64,000 nt of DNA, from positions 62,001 to 126,000 of the forward strand of contig NZ_JAGDFV010000002.1 in NCBI RefSeq assembly GCF_017497985.1, given 5' to 3'. The notes beneath the pieces are model-generated. The model searched no databases, was not told the origin of the DNA, and saw only the letters and a program-made list of their open reading frames with translations. Shown here in pieces: positions 56,248 to 64,000 of the stretch (the first letter of the stretch is position 1; every line of letters starts with the position of its first letter). Position numbers and translations under genes: made by a program. The stretch comes from Meiothermus sp. CFH 77666. Lineage in GTDB: Bacteria; Deinococcota; Deinococci; Deinococcales; Thermaceae.

Positions 56248-57498
56248 CTACTCGACTACCAGCACCCGCAAATCGTTGAGGTTATTTGCGGTCTCGCCGG
56301 TGACGAGCAGGTCGTTCATGGCCGCAAAAAAGCCGTGCGAGTTGTTTTGCCGCAAAAAGGATTTGAGGTCTAGCCCCTGCCCCCTGGCCCTTTCCCAGGT
56401 GTCGGGTTGCCAGATGGCCCCGGCGGCCAGGGTATTGCCGTCAATCCCGTCGGAGTCGGCGGCCAGGGCCCAGAGGCCCTCCTGGCCCAGATAAAAGCCC
56501 AGCCAGGCCAGAAACTCCTGGTTGCGCCCGCCCTGCCCCGAACCGCGCACCGTGACACTGGCCTCGCCTCCGGAGAGCAGCACAACGGGGGGCCGGAAGG
56601 GCTCTTTGTGGGTGCGGATGCTCTGCACCAGGTTGGCGTGGAAGCGGGCCAGCTCGCGGGCCTCGCCCTGGAAACGGTCGGAGAGGATCACGGCCCGATA
56701 GCCCTGGGCCTGCCAGTAGGTGCGGGCGGCCTCGAGCAGCCCCTGGTTGCTACCAATCAGACGGTTTTCCACCCGCGCAAACAGGGCTTCCCCCGGTTTG
56801 GGCGACTCGGGCAGGGCGCCCTGTACCCCCTGGGTCAGGTGGGCTCGCACCTCGGGGAAGTCCAGGCCGTACTTGTCCAGAACCCCCAGCGCATCGGCAA
56901 AGGTGCTGGGGTCGGGCACGGTAGGCCCAGAGGCAATCACCGCGAAGTCGTCGCCGGGCACGTCGGAAAGGTACAGGGCCAGAATGCGGGCCGGGGTCGC
57001 CGCTGCCAGCCGCCCACCCTTGAGGCCCGAGATGTGCTTGCGGACTGCGTTGATCTCCTGAATATCGGCCCCGGAGCGAAGTAAGGCCTGCGTCAAAGCC
57101 TGTTTGGTGGCTAGATCAACGCCCCACGGCGCACACATCAGGGCGCTGCCACCCCCCGAGACCAGCAGGAGCAGCAAATCGTCCGGCTTCAATTTCGAGA
57201 CCGCTTGCAGGATGGCCTGCCCGGCCTGCACACTCTTCTCGTCGGGCACCGGGTGGCTGGCGGGCAGGATGCGCCCATTGGGCCATTGGGGCCAGACCCG
57301 CCCCGCCTCGGCCTTGGGAACCGCTATAAAAGGAGCCTGCGGAAACCGCGCCAAAGCGGCCTCGAGCATACTCAGCGCGGCTTTCCCCACCGCCACGATG
57401 AGCGCCGGGGATGCTTCGGGCAGGTGTTGTTCGGTGAGGCGGGCCGGGTGGGTTTGCGCCAGGGCGTATTGGAAGCTGGCCACAAGCTGCTCGCGCAT
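56248..57498 (-). CDS. glycerate 2-kinase (MOFRL family)
   Basis: 416 residues. N-terminal GckA domain with IVAVGKAALSMLEAAL (about 34-49) and LLLLLVSGGGSALMCAPWG (about 113), and C-terminal MOFRL domain with VVLLSGGEASVTVRGSGQGGRNQEFL and ALAADSDGIDGNT. It phosphorylates D-glycerate to 2-phosphoglycerate. The ATG lies 7 nt after TACAAT on the minus strand. It is downstream of glcDEF on the same strand, so it completes a glycolate/glycerate route. Confidence 0.92.
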   Translation of the reverse strand: MREQLVASFQYALAQTHPARLTEQHLPEASPALIVAVGKAALSMLEAALARFPQAPFIAVPKAEAGRVWPQWPNGRILPASHPVPDEKSVQAGQAILQAVSKLKPDDLLLLLVSGGGSALMCAPWGVDLATKQALTQALLRSGADIQEINAVRKHISGLKGGRLAAATPARILALYLSDVPGDDFAVIASGPTVPDPSTFADALGVLDKYGLDFPEVRAHLTQGVQGALPESPKPGEALFARVENRLIGSNQGLLEAARTYWQAQGYRAVILSDRFQGEARELARFHANLVQSIRTHKEPFRPPVVLLSGGEASVTVRGSGQGGRNQEFLAWLGFYLGQEGLWALAADSDGIDGNTLAAGAIWQPDTWERARGQGLDLKSFLRQNNSHGFFAAMNDLLVTGETANNLNDLRVLVVE

Positions 57499-57505
57499 AA
57501 CCGGC

Positions 57506-57511
57506 ATTGTA
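57506..57511 (-). promoter_or_regulatory. leaderless-type -10 box TACAAT before glycerate kinase
   Basis: On the minus strand TACAAT, 7 nt, then the ATG at 57498. Confidence 0.55.
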
Positions 57512-57549
57512 CGCAAAAAAAGAGCGCACAGACCGGCTATCCACAATTC

Positions 57550-57583
57550 GCTTTTGGCCTTCAGCTTTCAGCTTTCGGCCATC
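57550..57583 (-). repeat. R4 word cluster at the end of glcF
   Basis: On the minus strand GGCCGAAAGCTGAAAGC then TGAAGGCCAAAAGC, beginning directly after the glcF stop. Confidence 0.55.
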
Positions 57584-58864
57584 TCATGAGGGGCCTTCCT
57601 GGAGGGCCGTTTGGGCATAGGCCCGCTCGAGCAGCTCCACCGTGTGCAGCACCGGAAGCTCACGCCCCAGCTTTTTGAGGTGGGTCTGGATCTGGGTGAA
57701 GCAGCCGATGTTGCCCGTGACCACCACCTCGGCCCCGGTAGCCAGGATGTTGCGGGCCTTGCGCTCGCCCAGGGTGGCGGCAATGGCGGGCTGCTCGAGG
57801 TTATATGTACCCGCCGAGCCGCAGCAGAGCTCGCCCTCGGGAATTTCCACCAGTTCCACCCCCGGAATGCTCCGGAGCAGCTGGCGCGGTTCGGCCCGCA
57901 CCCCCTGGGCATGGGCCAGGTGGCAGGCGTCGTGGTAGGCCACCTTGAGGGGCCGCTTCAGGGGCGGCACTTCCTTCAGGCCGAGCTCCACCAGGAAGAC
58001 CGAAACATCCTTCACCCTGGCGGCCAGTTCAGCAGCCTGGGCTTGCTCGGGCTCGCCGTGGAAGAGCATGGGGTACTCCTTGAGGCCCGAGCCACAGCCG
58101 GCGGCGTTGGTGAGGATGGCGTCGTAGTCGCCGGCAAAGGCTTTGAGGTTGGTGCGGGCAAACTGCAAGGCCCGCCCCCGTTCGCCGGTGTGCAGGGCCA
58201 GCGCCCCGCAGCAGCTCTGGTCTTTGGGAATCACCACCTCGACCCCGTTCTGGGCCAGCACCCGCAGGGTAGCACGGTTGAAACCCGGTTGCAGCACCTG
58301 CTGGGCGCAACCGGCCAAAAAGGCCACCCGGGCCCGCCGAGGGCCCTCGGCGGGGATGACCTCGGGGAGGGGTTCGCTCTTGGGGAGAGCCTCGGGCAGA
58401 AGCTCGAGGGGGGCCTTCAGCATGGGCGGCAGCAGCGGTTGAACCAGCTTGCCCAGCCGCCCCAGCCACGCCGCCGCCCGGAAGCGGGCCGGGTAGGGGA
58501 GGGTCTCCTGCAGGCCGATGCGAAAGAGCTTCTGGAAGGGGGAGCGGTGGCGCCTGGGCTCGCTCCAGCCCCGGTAGGTGGAGATGAGTTCGCCGTAGGG
58601 CACCCCGCTGGGGCAGGCTGTTACGCAGCCCTGGCAGCCCAGGCACTTGTCCAGGTAGGGCTGGGCTTCCTCCATCTGGAGGTTGCCCTCGAGCACCTCC
58701 TTCATCAGGAAGATGCGCCCGCGGGGCGAGTCCATTTCCTCGCCGAGCACCTGGTAGGTGGGGCAGGCCGGCAGGCAGAAGCCACAATGCACACACGCCT
58801 CGATGGCGTGAGCCATAATTTCGCCCTGGGGGCCCAGCTGTTCGACATCAATCTTGTGCTGCAT
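57584..58864 (-). CDS. glcF: glycolate oxidase iron-sulfur subunit GlcF
   Basis: 426 residues. Two [4Fe-4S] motifs, [14 protein letters not shown] (about 24-37) and [14 protein letters not shown] (about 77-90), and two CCG domains ([10 protein letters not shown] and [12 protein letters not shown]). It carries electrons from the flavin subunits to the membrane. The ATG with AGGA 6 nt upstream lies 17 nt inside the end of glcE, so the two are coupled. Confidence 0.93.
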   Translation of the reverse strand: MQHKIDVEQLGPQGEIMAHAIEACVHCGFCLPACPTYQVLGEEMDSPRGRIFLMKEVLEGNLQMEEAQPYLDKCLGCQGCVTACPSGVPYGELISTYRGWSEPRRHRSPFQKLFRIGLQETLPYPARFRAAAWLGRLGKLVQPLLPPMLKAPLELLPEALPKSEPLPEVIPAEGPRRARVAFLAGCAQQVLQPGFNRATLRVLAQNGVEVVIPKDQSCCGALALHTGERGRALQFARTNLKAFAGDYDAILTNAAGCGSGLKEYPMLFHGEPEQAQAAELAARVKDVSVFLVELGLKEVPPLKRPLKVAYHDACHLAHAQGVRAEPRQLLRSIPGVELVEIPEGELCCGSAGTYNLEQPAIAATLGERKARNILATGAEVVVTGNIGCFTQIQTHLKKLGRELPVLHTVELLERAYAQTALQEGPS

Positions 58865-59942
58865 AGGGTTCCTGCGCAAACTTGCCCTGCGGGTCGAGGG
58901 CTTTGGTCACCTTGTGGCCCATGGCCTGCCCCAAGTCTATTCCAATCTGGGGCCGATGCGTAGCGCCCTTCAGAACCAGACCAGACAAGCCCTGGGCCTG
59001 GAGGAGGGCATCGAGCGCCTTCAGCTCTGCGTTCCAGGCCAGGTAGAGCAGGTGGCCCGCACTCAGGTAGCGCCGTGGGGCCTGGCCCAGGGCCTGTTCC
59101 AGGGCCGGGATGCGCCGGGCCGTGAGGGCCACTTTTACCAGGGCCCCTTCGCCCAGGTTCAGCTCGTTCAGGCTGCGCCAGTAGGCCGTTTCAGCCTCGC
59201 CACTCAGGGGCTCGCCCCCCCGCCCCAAAAAAGCCTGGAGTCGTTCCAGCCGGGCCGGTAGGGCCTCTGGCAAACCGCCCAGCCGCAGAACCAGGGTGCC
59301 AGGCGGTTGCAGGTCGAGCGCGTAGAGCTCGATGGGGGAGCCTGCCAGCCGGTAGAGGGCCTCGAGGGCCGCTTCCAGGCCGGGAAAATTGACCAGCAGG
59401 GTGGCGGTGGCTTTGGGAGCGGGAAACACCTTAAAAGCCACCTCGGTCAGGATGCCCAGCCGCCCCAGGCTGCCCACCATCAGCTTGGGCAGGTCGAACC
59501 CGGCGGCGTTCTTGACCACCTTGCCCCCGCCCCGCACCAGCTGGCCCTCGCCATCTACAAACTGCACCCCCAAAATGAAATCCCGCAACCCGCCGTAGCG
59601 CTGGCGCATCGGGCCCGAGAGCCCCGCCGCTACCGTGCCGCCCAGCGTCGCCCCCTGTGCTACCAGGGGCGGGTCGAAGGGCAGGTACTGCCCGTGCTGG
59701 GCCAGCAGGGCTTCCACCTCAGCCAGCCTGGTGCCGGCCCGGGCCACAAACACATACTCGCTGGGGTCGTACTCCAGCACCCCCGAGAGGCCGCTCATAT
59801 CAAGCACGGTCTGGCCTTCGTGGGGCCTCGAGAGCGCAGGCTTGCTGCCGCCCCCTCGGGGCAGGAGGTGGCGGTGTGTGCGCACGGCCTCCTGGACTTC
59901 GGCAGCGCTGGTGGGCTGAAGGGGGGGAGTGCTCACCTCCAC
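58848..59942 (-). CDS. glcE: glycolate oxidase FAD-binding subunit GlcE
   Basis: 364 residues of the PCMH FAD-binding type, shorter than GlcD. The FAD-binding [15 protein letters not shown] (about 26-40), [23 protein letters not shown] and [21 protein letters not shown] segments fit GlcE. With GlcD and GlcF it oxidises glycolate to glyoxylate. It is 21 nt after glcD. Confidence 0.9.
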   Translation of the reverse strand: MEVSTPPLQPTSAAEVQEAVRTHRHLLPRGGGSKPALSRPHEGQTVLDMSGLSGVLEYDPSEYVFVARAGTRLAEVEALLAQHGQYLPFDPPLVAQGATLGGTVAAGLSGPMRQRYGGLRDFILGVQFVDGEGQLVRGGGKVVKNAAGFDLPKLMVGSLGRLGILTEVAFKVFPAPKATATLLVNFPGLEAALEALYRLAGSPIELYALDLQPPGTLVLRLGGLPEALPARLERLQAFLGRGGEPLSGEAETAYWRSLNELNLGEGALVKVALTARRIPALEQALGQAPRRYLSAGHLLYLAWNAELKALDALLQAQGLSGLVLKGATHRPQIGIDLGQAMGHKVTKALDPQGKFAQEPYAAQD

Positions 59943-59963
59943 CCCCTGGCCTTGGGGGAACGC

Positions 59964-61403
59964 TTACTCACGCGAGATCACCCCTGCTTTCTCGAGCGGG
60001 TGCGCCCCGTGGAACTGAAGCGCGGGGGCCTCGCCGGGAAACATCTTGCCCCGGTTGGCAAGCTCCAGGGGGTCGAGGGCCAGGCGAATGCGCCGCATGG
60101 CGGCGAGGTCGGCCTCGGCGAACATCTCCGTCATATAGGCCTTTTTCTCCATGCCCACCCCGTGCTCCCCGGTGATGGAGCCGCCCAGGGCCACGCATAG
60201 CTTCAGAATTTCTCCGGCCAGCTCCTCGGCCCGCTCCAGCTCCCCCGCTATGCGCCCGTTGTAAAGAATCAGGGGATGCAGGTTGCCGTCGCCGGCGTGA
60301 AAAACGTTGGCCACCCGCAGGCCGTAGCGGGCCGAGAGCTTTTCAATTTCAGCGAGGGCCTGGCCCAGCCGGGAGCGGGGCACCACCCCATCCTGCACGA
60401 TGTAATCCGGCGAGAGCCGCCCCACCGCCGAGAAAGCGGCCTTGCGCCCTTTCCAGATTTTCAGGCGCTCCTCGTTGCTCCGGGCCACCCGCACCTCGTA
60501 AGCCCCCGACTTCTGGATGACCTCCTCCAGGTAGCGGGCTTCGGCCTCGACCTGGGGGGTCTCGCCCTCGAGCTCCACAATCAAAAGGGCGCGGGCCTCC
60601 AGGGGATACCCGGCCTTCACGGCAGCCTCGGCGGCCTCAATGGCCAGCGAGTCCATAATCTCCATGGCGCCCGGCAAGAGCCCCGAGGCCACCACCGCCG
60701 CCACGGCTTCACCGGCTTTGGCCAGCGAGTCGTAGGCGGCCAGCACGGTGTGGTAGGTCTCGGGCTTGGGCAGCAGGCGAAGGGTAATTTCGGTGGCGAT
60801 GCCCAGCAGCCCCTCGCTGCCCACCAGCAGCCCCAGCCAGTCGGGGCCGGTGTTTTCCAGGCTTTCGCTGCCCAGTTCTACGGTTTCCCCATCCGGCAGT
60901 ACCACCCGGGCGGCCAGCACGTGGTTGGAGGTCATGCCGTACTTGAGGCAGTGGGCCCCGCCGGAGTTGAAGGCCAGGTTGCCGCCAATGGTCGAGACCG
61001 GTTGCGAGGAGGGGTCGGGGGCGTAGTAGAGGCCATAGGGCGCGGCGGCGTTGGAAACCTGGAGGTTGATGAAGCCCGGTTGTACCACCGCAATCCGTTC
61101 CTGGGGGTCGAGCCGCAACAGTCGGTTCATGCGGTTGAGGCCGATCAAAAGCCCCCCGTCAATGGGCAGCGACCCCCCTGACAGGCTGGTACCGGAGCCC
61201 CGGGCCACATAGGGAATCTGGTGCTTCGCGCACCAGCGCACCGCCGCCTCCACCTCCGCATGGCTTTCGGGCAGCACCACCGCCAGGGGCCGGGCCCGGA
61301 AGGCCGTGAGGGCGTCAGATTCATAAGGCACCAGCTCGCCCGGCCTGTGCAGCAAGCGGCCTGGGGGAAAGAGGCGCTCGAGCTCGCTCAGCGCAGCATG
61401 CAT
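59964..61403 (-). CDS. glcD: glycolate oxidase subunit GlcD
   Basis: 479 residues, FAD-linked oxidase. PCMH domain with [19 protein letters not shown] (about 65-83), [21 protein letters not shown] and a C-terminal FAD-oxidase domain containing [11 protein letters not shown] (about 377) and [14 protein letters not shown] (about 407). It is the catalytic glycolate dehydrogenase subunit. AAGGAG precedes the ATG. First gene of glcD-glcE-glcF, possibly with the glycerate kinase downstream. Confidence 0.94.
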   Translation of the reverse strand: MHAALSELERLFPPGRLLHRPGELVPYESDALTAFRARPLAVVLPESHAEVEAAVRWCAKHQIPYVARGSGTSLSGGSLPIDGGLLIGLNRMNRLLRLDPQERIAVVQPGFINLQVSNAAAPYGLYYAPDPSSQPVSTIGGNLAFNSGGAHCLKYGMTSNHVLAARVVLPDGETVELGSESLENTGPDWLGLLVGSEGLLGIATEITLRLLPKPETYHTVLAAYDSLAKAGEAVAAVVASGLLPGAMEIMDSLAIEAAEAAVKAGYPLEARALLIVELEGETPQVEAEARYLEEVIQKSGAYEVRVARSNEERLKIWKGRKAAFSAVGRLSPDYIVQDGVVPRSRLGQALAEIEKLSARYGLRVANVFHAGDGNLHPLILYNGRIAGELERAEELAGEILKLCVALGGSITGEHGVGMEKKAYMTEMFAEADLAAMRRIRLALDPLELANRGKMFPGEAPALQFHGAHPLEKAGVISRE

Positions 61404-61573
61404 ACGGTCTCCTTGCCAGTGGAGATATATCCAGACTTCTTTGCCATCTTGAGGGCCTCCGGCTCTGCTTTGAAGCTAGTGGCTACCCGTTGTTTTGTCA
61501 ATAAATGAAACTATTTTTTATTAAATGGAAAACAAAAGACTCAGGGCGGGCCTGGATGTTGTGGGCTTAGGGC

Positions 61574-63139
61574 TTACGACTTTTCCTCGAGCCTGGCGGA
61601 TTTGAAAATGCCGGTGCCTTTTCTGCCGACTCCGTATACTTTGTCGGGCTTGGGAAAAGTCTGGCTATCACGTACCCGGTTCATCACCAGACCCAGGGTC
61701 TGGGCCCCGACCCGCTTGAGGATATCCAGGGCCGAGCGCAACTGGCGCCGGTCGGTCTGGCCTTCGCGCACCACCATCAGCACCCCGGAAACATAAGGGG
61801 CTATGATCAGGGTATCGGTTACACTCAGCACGGGCGGGGTGTCAATGATGATTATGTCGTACTGGCCGCTCTCCTTGAGATGAGCAATGAAGGGACGAAA
61901 CATCTCGGAGAGCAAGCGGGGGGGGTTCTCGAGGGGTTGCAGACAGGGAATCAGGTACAGGTTGTTCTCGACCAGGGTGGGCTGAGGGTGTATGCGGGGC
62001 AGGTTGACCAGTACGCTCACGATGTCCTGGCCCTTGGTGATGCGAAACTCCTGGTGCAGCACCGGTTTGCGGCTGTCCAGGTCAATCAGCAGGGTGAGCT
62101 TACCTGCTTTGGCGCAGGCCCGCGCCAGGCTGATGGCCACACTACTTTTGCCCTCGAGGGCTGCCGGACTGGTAATGGCGATAATTCGTGGGCTGCCCCC
62201 TGCAATGGTGTGGGTCACGCTGATGTCAAGGTAGCTGGCCACTTCAGGGGAGAGGGTGCGCCCTGTGCCCGCCGGCATCTCGGGAAACTCACCCAGTATG
62301 GGCAGTGAGGTCAGGCTGAAGGCTTCGTCGGCGTTGCGTACATTGCGTACACTGGTTTCCCGTAATAGGAGCAAGCCGAAGGCGAGTACCAGCCCCACCA
62401 GGAAAGCCACCACCGCATACAGCGCAGGACGCGGACTGGTAGGACGGACGGGGGCAACGGCCCGATCTATCAGGGAGAGCTGCCCGCTGGCACTACGTTC
62501 TAAGGCCCGAACCAGATCAATGTCCCGCAGCAAGGAGGCTTGCAAAGTGCGCAGACCGGACAGGCTCTCTGCACCTTGATTGGAGGCTTGGCTGATCTGA
62601 TTTTTCACTACCGCGAGTTGAGCTTCCAGCGACTCCCGGTAGCTCCCAAAACTGCCCCGCACGCGCTCGTCGTCCCAGCGGATAAGGCTGGTGGCCCAGA
62701 TGTTGGCAAGCTGGGCTGCTTGTTGCGGGTTGGGGCTCCGTACACTCAGAATAATGACGTTAGAGTTTTGGCCTTGGATGGTGCGTACCCGAGCGTTGCG
62801 GGTAAACAGCTCGAGGTCGCGCGGCTCGCTGGGTAGGTTGGCGGCTTGGAGAGTGCGTCCCAGTACTAGGTTGCTGAGGGCGGCCTCACGGTAAGCTTCG
62901 GCATCAATGAGGTTCTGGGAAGGTAGCGTGCCTAGAAGATTGCTGCCCGAAAAAGCGCTGCTTTGTGCCGCCAGCAGGCGGGAGCTGGCCTGGTAAGTAG
63001 GAACCTGCAACCAGGAAAAGAAGAATGTCAGGAACCCCAAAGAAGCGGCAAACAATAGCAGTCTCCACCCATTACGGCGCAGTATCTGACCCAGGCGCAC
63101 CAGGTCAATTTCGGGTTCCTGTGGAATTTGCTGAATCAT
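61574..63139 (-). CDS. Wzc-like polysaccharide tyrosine autokinase
   Basis: 521 residues. N-terminal Wzz/chain-length domain with two membrane helices (about 25-45 and 228-250) and a periplasmic coiled region, then a BY-kinase domain: Walker A ALEGKSSVAISLARA (about 330), Walker A' LLIDLDSRKP and Walker B IIIIDTPPVLSVTD. The C-terminal tail has only one Tyr (KVYGVGRKG), not the usual Tyr cluster. It should control capsule or exopolysaccharide chain length. ATG with GAGG and a TATAAT box at 63149. Confidence 0.92.
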   Translation of the reverse strand: MIQQIPQEPEIDLVRLGQILRRNGWRLLLFAASLGFLTFFFSWLQVPTYQASSRLLAAQSSAFSGSNLLGTLPSQNLIDAEAYREAALSNLVLGRTLQAANLPSEPRDLELFTRNARVRTIQGQNSNVIILSVRSPNPQQAAQLANIWATSLIRWDDERVRGSFGSYRESLEAQLAVVKNQISQASNQGAESLSGLRTLQASLLRDIDLVRALERSASGQLSLIDRAVAPVRPTSPRPALYAVVAFLVGLVLAFGLLLLRETSVRNVRNADEAFSLTSLPILGEFPEMPAGTGRTLSPEVASYLDISVTHTIAGGSPRIIAITSPAALEGKSSVAISLARACAKAGKLTLLIDLDSRKPVLHQEFRITKGQDIVSVLVNLPRIHPQPTLVENNLYLIPCLQPLENPPRLLSEMFRPFIAHLKESGQYDIIIIDTPPVLSVTDTLIIAPYVSGVLMVVREGQTDRRQLRSALDILKRVGAQTLGLVMNRVRDSQTFPKPDKVYGVGRKGTGIFKSARLEEKS

Positions 63140-63148
63140 ACCTCTTCG

Positions 63149-63154
63149 ATTATA
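63149..63154 (-). promoter_or_regulatory. -10 box TATAAT before the tyrosine kinase gene
   Basis: On the minus strand TATAAT lies 9 nt before the ATG at 63139; a short GAGG also precedes the ATG. The gap 63140-63397 holds no gene. Confidence 0.45.
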
Positions 63155-63397
63155 GGCGCTACGCAGGCAACCGATGGTTGAATCGGCACTAAGGTGTTAT
63201 CGCTCGTTCCGTAGCCCAGGTTACTGCTTTTGCCACGGTCGCAACGAATATTTCCATCCTCACTCAATGATCCGAGGCGTTTGCTTCGTGGGCTTGGTTT
63301 AAGCTAACAATAAATGAAACGCGCCTTGGAAATCCATCAGATATTTTGCGGAAACTTTGGTCTGACATAGCAGTACCATTGCCTTGATGGGTCTACC

Positions 63398-64000
63398 GTG
63401 ACGAACAAACTGCGCATTCTTAACAACCTGGGCCGAAAGCTTCCTCAGCGAGCAGGGTGGGCGCTGGTAGATCAGGCCCTGTACGGGGTTTCCAATTTCC
63501 TGGCCAATACCCTTATGGCGCGCTGGCTCGAGCCCGATGCCTATGGTGCGTTTGCCTTTGGCTGGATGATTCTCATTATGTCGTATCAATTGCAGAATCC
63601 CTTGATTGTTGAACCGATGTTGGTATTCACTGCCAATCGTTTTCGCCTAGCCCCTTATACCTATCAGCAGATTGTGGTGCAACTAAACTGGCTGTTGTCC
63701 TTAGGGCTCTCTGCAGGGGCGATTGGCCTGGCGTTGCTACAACGTCATTCAAACTATTTCTGGATTTATCTGGGCCTGGCGCTGGCATTTCCGCTTGTGC
63801 TGTATGCCATGGCGGTAAGGCGTATTTGTTATGCCAATCTGACCCCCGCTTTTTCGGCGCAGGGAGGGTTGGTCTACCTGCTGATCTTCGTGAGCTTGGC
63901 CTGGCTAGCCTGGCAGACCAACTGGTTGAGCGCCTTCTCAGCGCTCTGTTTTGTGGGTCTGGCCTCTTATGGCGCGGGTTGGTGGGTGGAACGTAGTTGG
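63398..64000 (+). CDS. polysaccharide flippase-like membrane protein, 3' cut
   Basis: 201 codons are open to the window edge with no stop. The GTG start gives VTNKLRILNNLGRKLPQRAG, then six hydrophobic helices. The segment VSNFLANTLMARWLEPDAYGAF followed by NPLIVEPMLVF is the pattern of Wzx/O-antigen-flippase-type transporters. It would move lipid-linked sugars across the membrane and is divergent from the Wzc-like kinase, marking the start of an exopolysaccharide locus. An in-frame TAG at 63368 bounds the start. Confidence 0.8.
   Translation, partial: MTNKLRILNNLGRKLPQRAGWALVDQALYGVSNFLANTLMARWLEPDAYGAFAFGWMILIMSYQLQNPLIVEPMLVFTANRFRLAPYTYQQIVVQLNWLLSLGLSAGAIGLALLQRHSNYFWIYLGLALAFPLVLYAMAVRRICYANLTPAFSAQGGLVYLLIFVSLAWLAWQTNWLSAFSALCFVGLASYGAGWWVERSW

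Overview
The window looks like chromosome of a Meiothermus-type bacterium (Thermaceae, Deinococcus-Thermus). This is an inference from gene content, not a database match. Supporting points are high GC, genes packed on both strands, a caa3-type oxidase with subunit II fused to cytochrome c and subunits I and III fused, a CsoR with the Cys-His-His metal site known from Thermus thermophilus, a MurE without the usual DNPR motif, and many genes with a -10 box 6-8 nt from the start codon and no Shine-Dalgarno (leaderless promoters). I see no prophage, complete IS element or CRISPR array.

Layout. 0.1-5.2 kb: small membrane protein, GNAT acetyltransferase, Ca2+/H+ antiporter, then an ECF sigma/anti-sigma pair followed by two Tat-exported proteins (ferritin-like and CHRD). 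5.4-11.2 kb: a minus-strand signalling cassette of VWA protein, zinc-ribbon Ser/Thr kinase with PEGA domain, zinc-ribbon FHA protein, and a pseudokinase-PP2C fusion. It resembles a TerY-P-like triad without Ter genes and is the best candidate for an unusual system. 11.6-21.4 kb: housekeeping genes (ArgH-like lyase, DUF92, Rel, Pgi, thioesterase, PEPCK, CDGSH protein) with repeat-filled gaps. 21.6-27.1 kb: haem A synthesis and caa3 oxidase operon, then tRNA-Lys, -Glu and -Val. 27.7-37.6 kb: DUF4384 protein, Rieske oxygenase, HisD, MurE, DUF34, Tmk, glutaminyl cyclase, DUF192. 38-46.3 kb: amidohydrolase, MoaB/Mog-like, PilT-like, DeoD, ArgF, MNT-like, ArgC, DsbA-like, DinB. 46.3-51.4 kb: VIT transporter and a CsoR-controlled copper operon (copZ, csoR, copA, DUF305). 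51.4-53.8 kb: archease-RtcB and divergent tRNA-Pro/tRNA-Ile. 53.9-61.4 kb: FtsX with an EnvC-like M23 protein, then glycolate oxidase glcDEF and glycerate 2-kinase, which together can return glycolate carbon to glycolysis. 61.6-64 kb: Wzc-like tyrosine autokinase and a flippase cut by the window end.

The other notable layer is intergenic. At least four dispersed repeat families recur: R1, about 120 bp and palindromic; R2, about 97 bp with GCGCTCTT ends; R3, a C/G hairpin with GGCGAC arms; R4, short AGCCGAAAGCTGAAGGC-type words. A 206-bp MITE-like element with 12-bp terminal inverted repeats sits inside one R1 copy at a TA dinucleotide, and the other R1 copies show the empty site. The palindrome CTCGAG is also strikingly frequent. 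Small genes and start codons were chosen by eye and are marked where uncertain.
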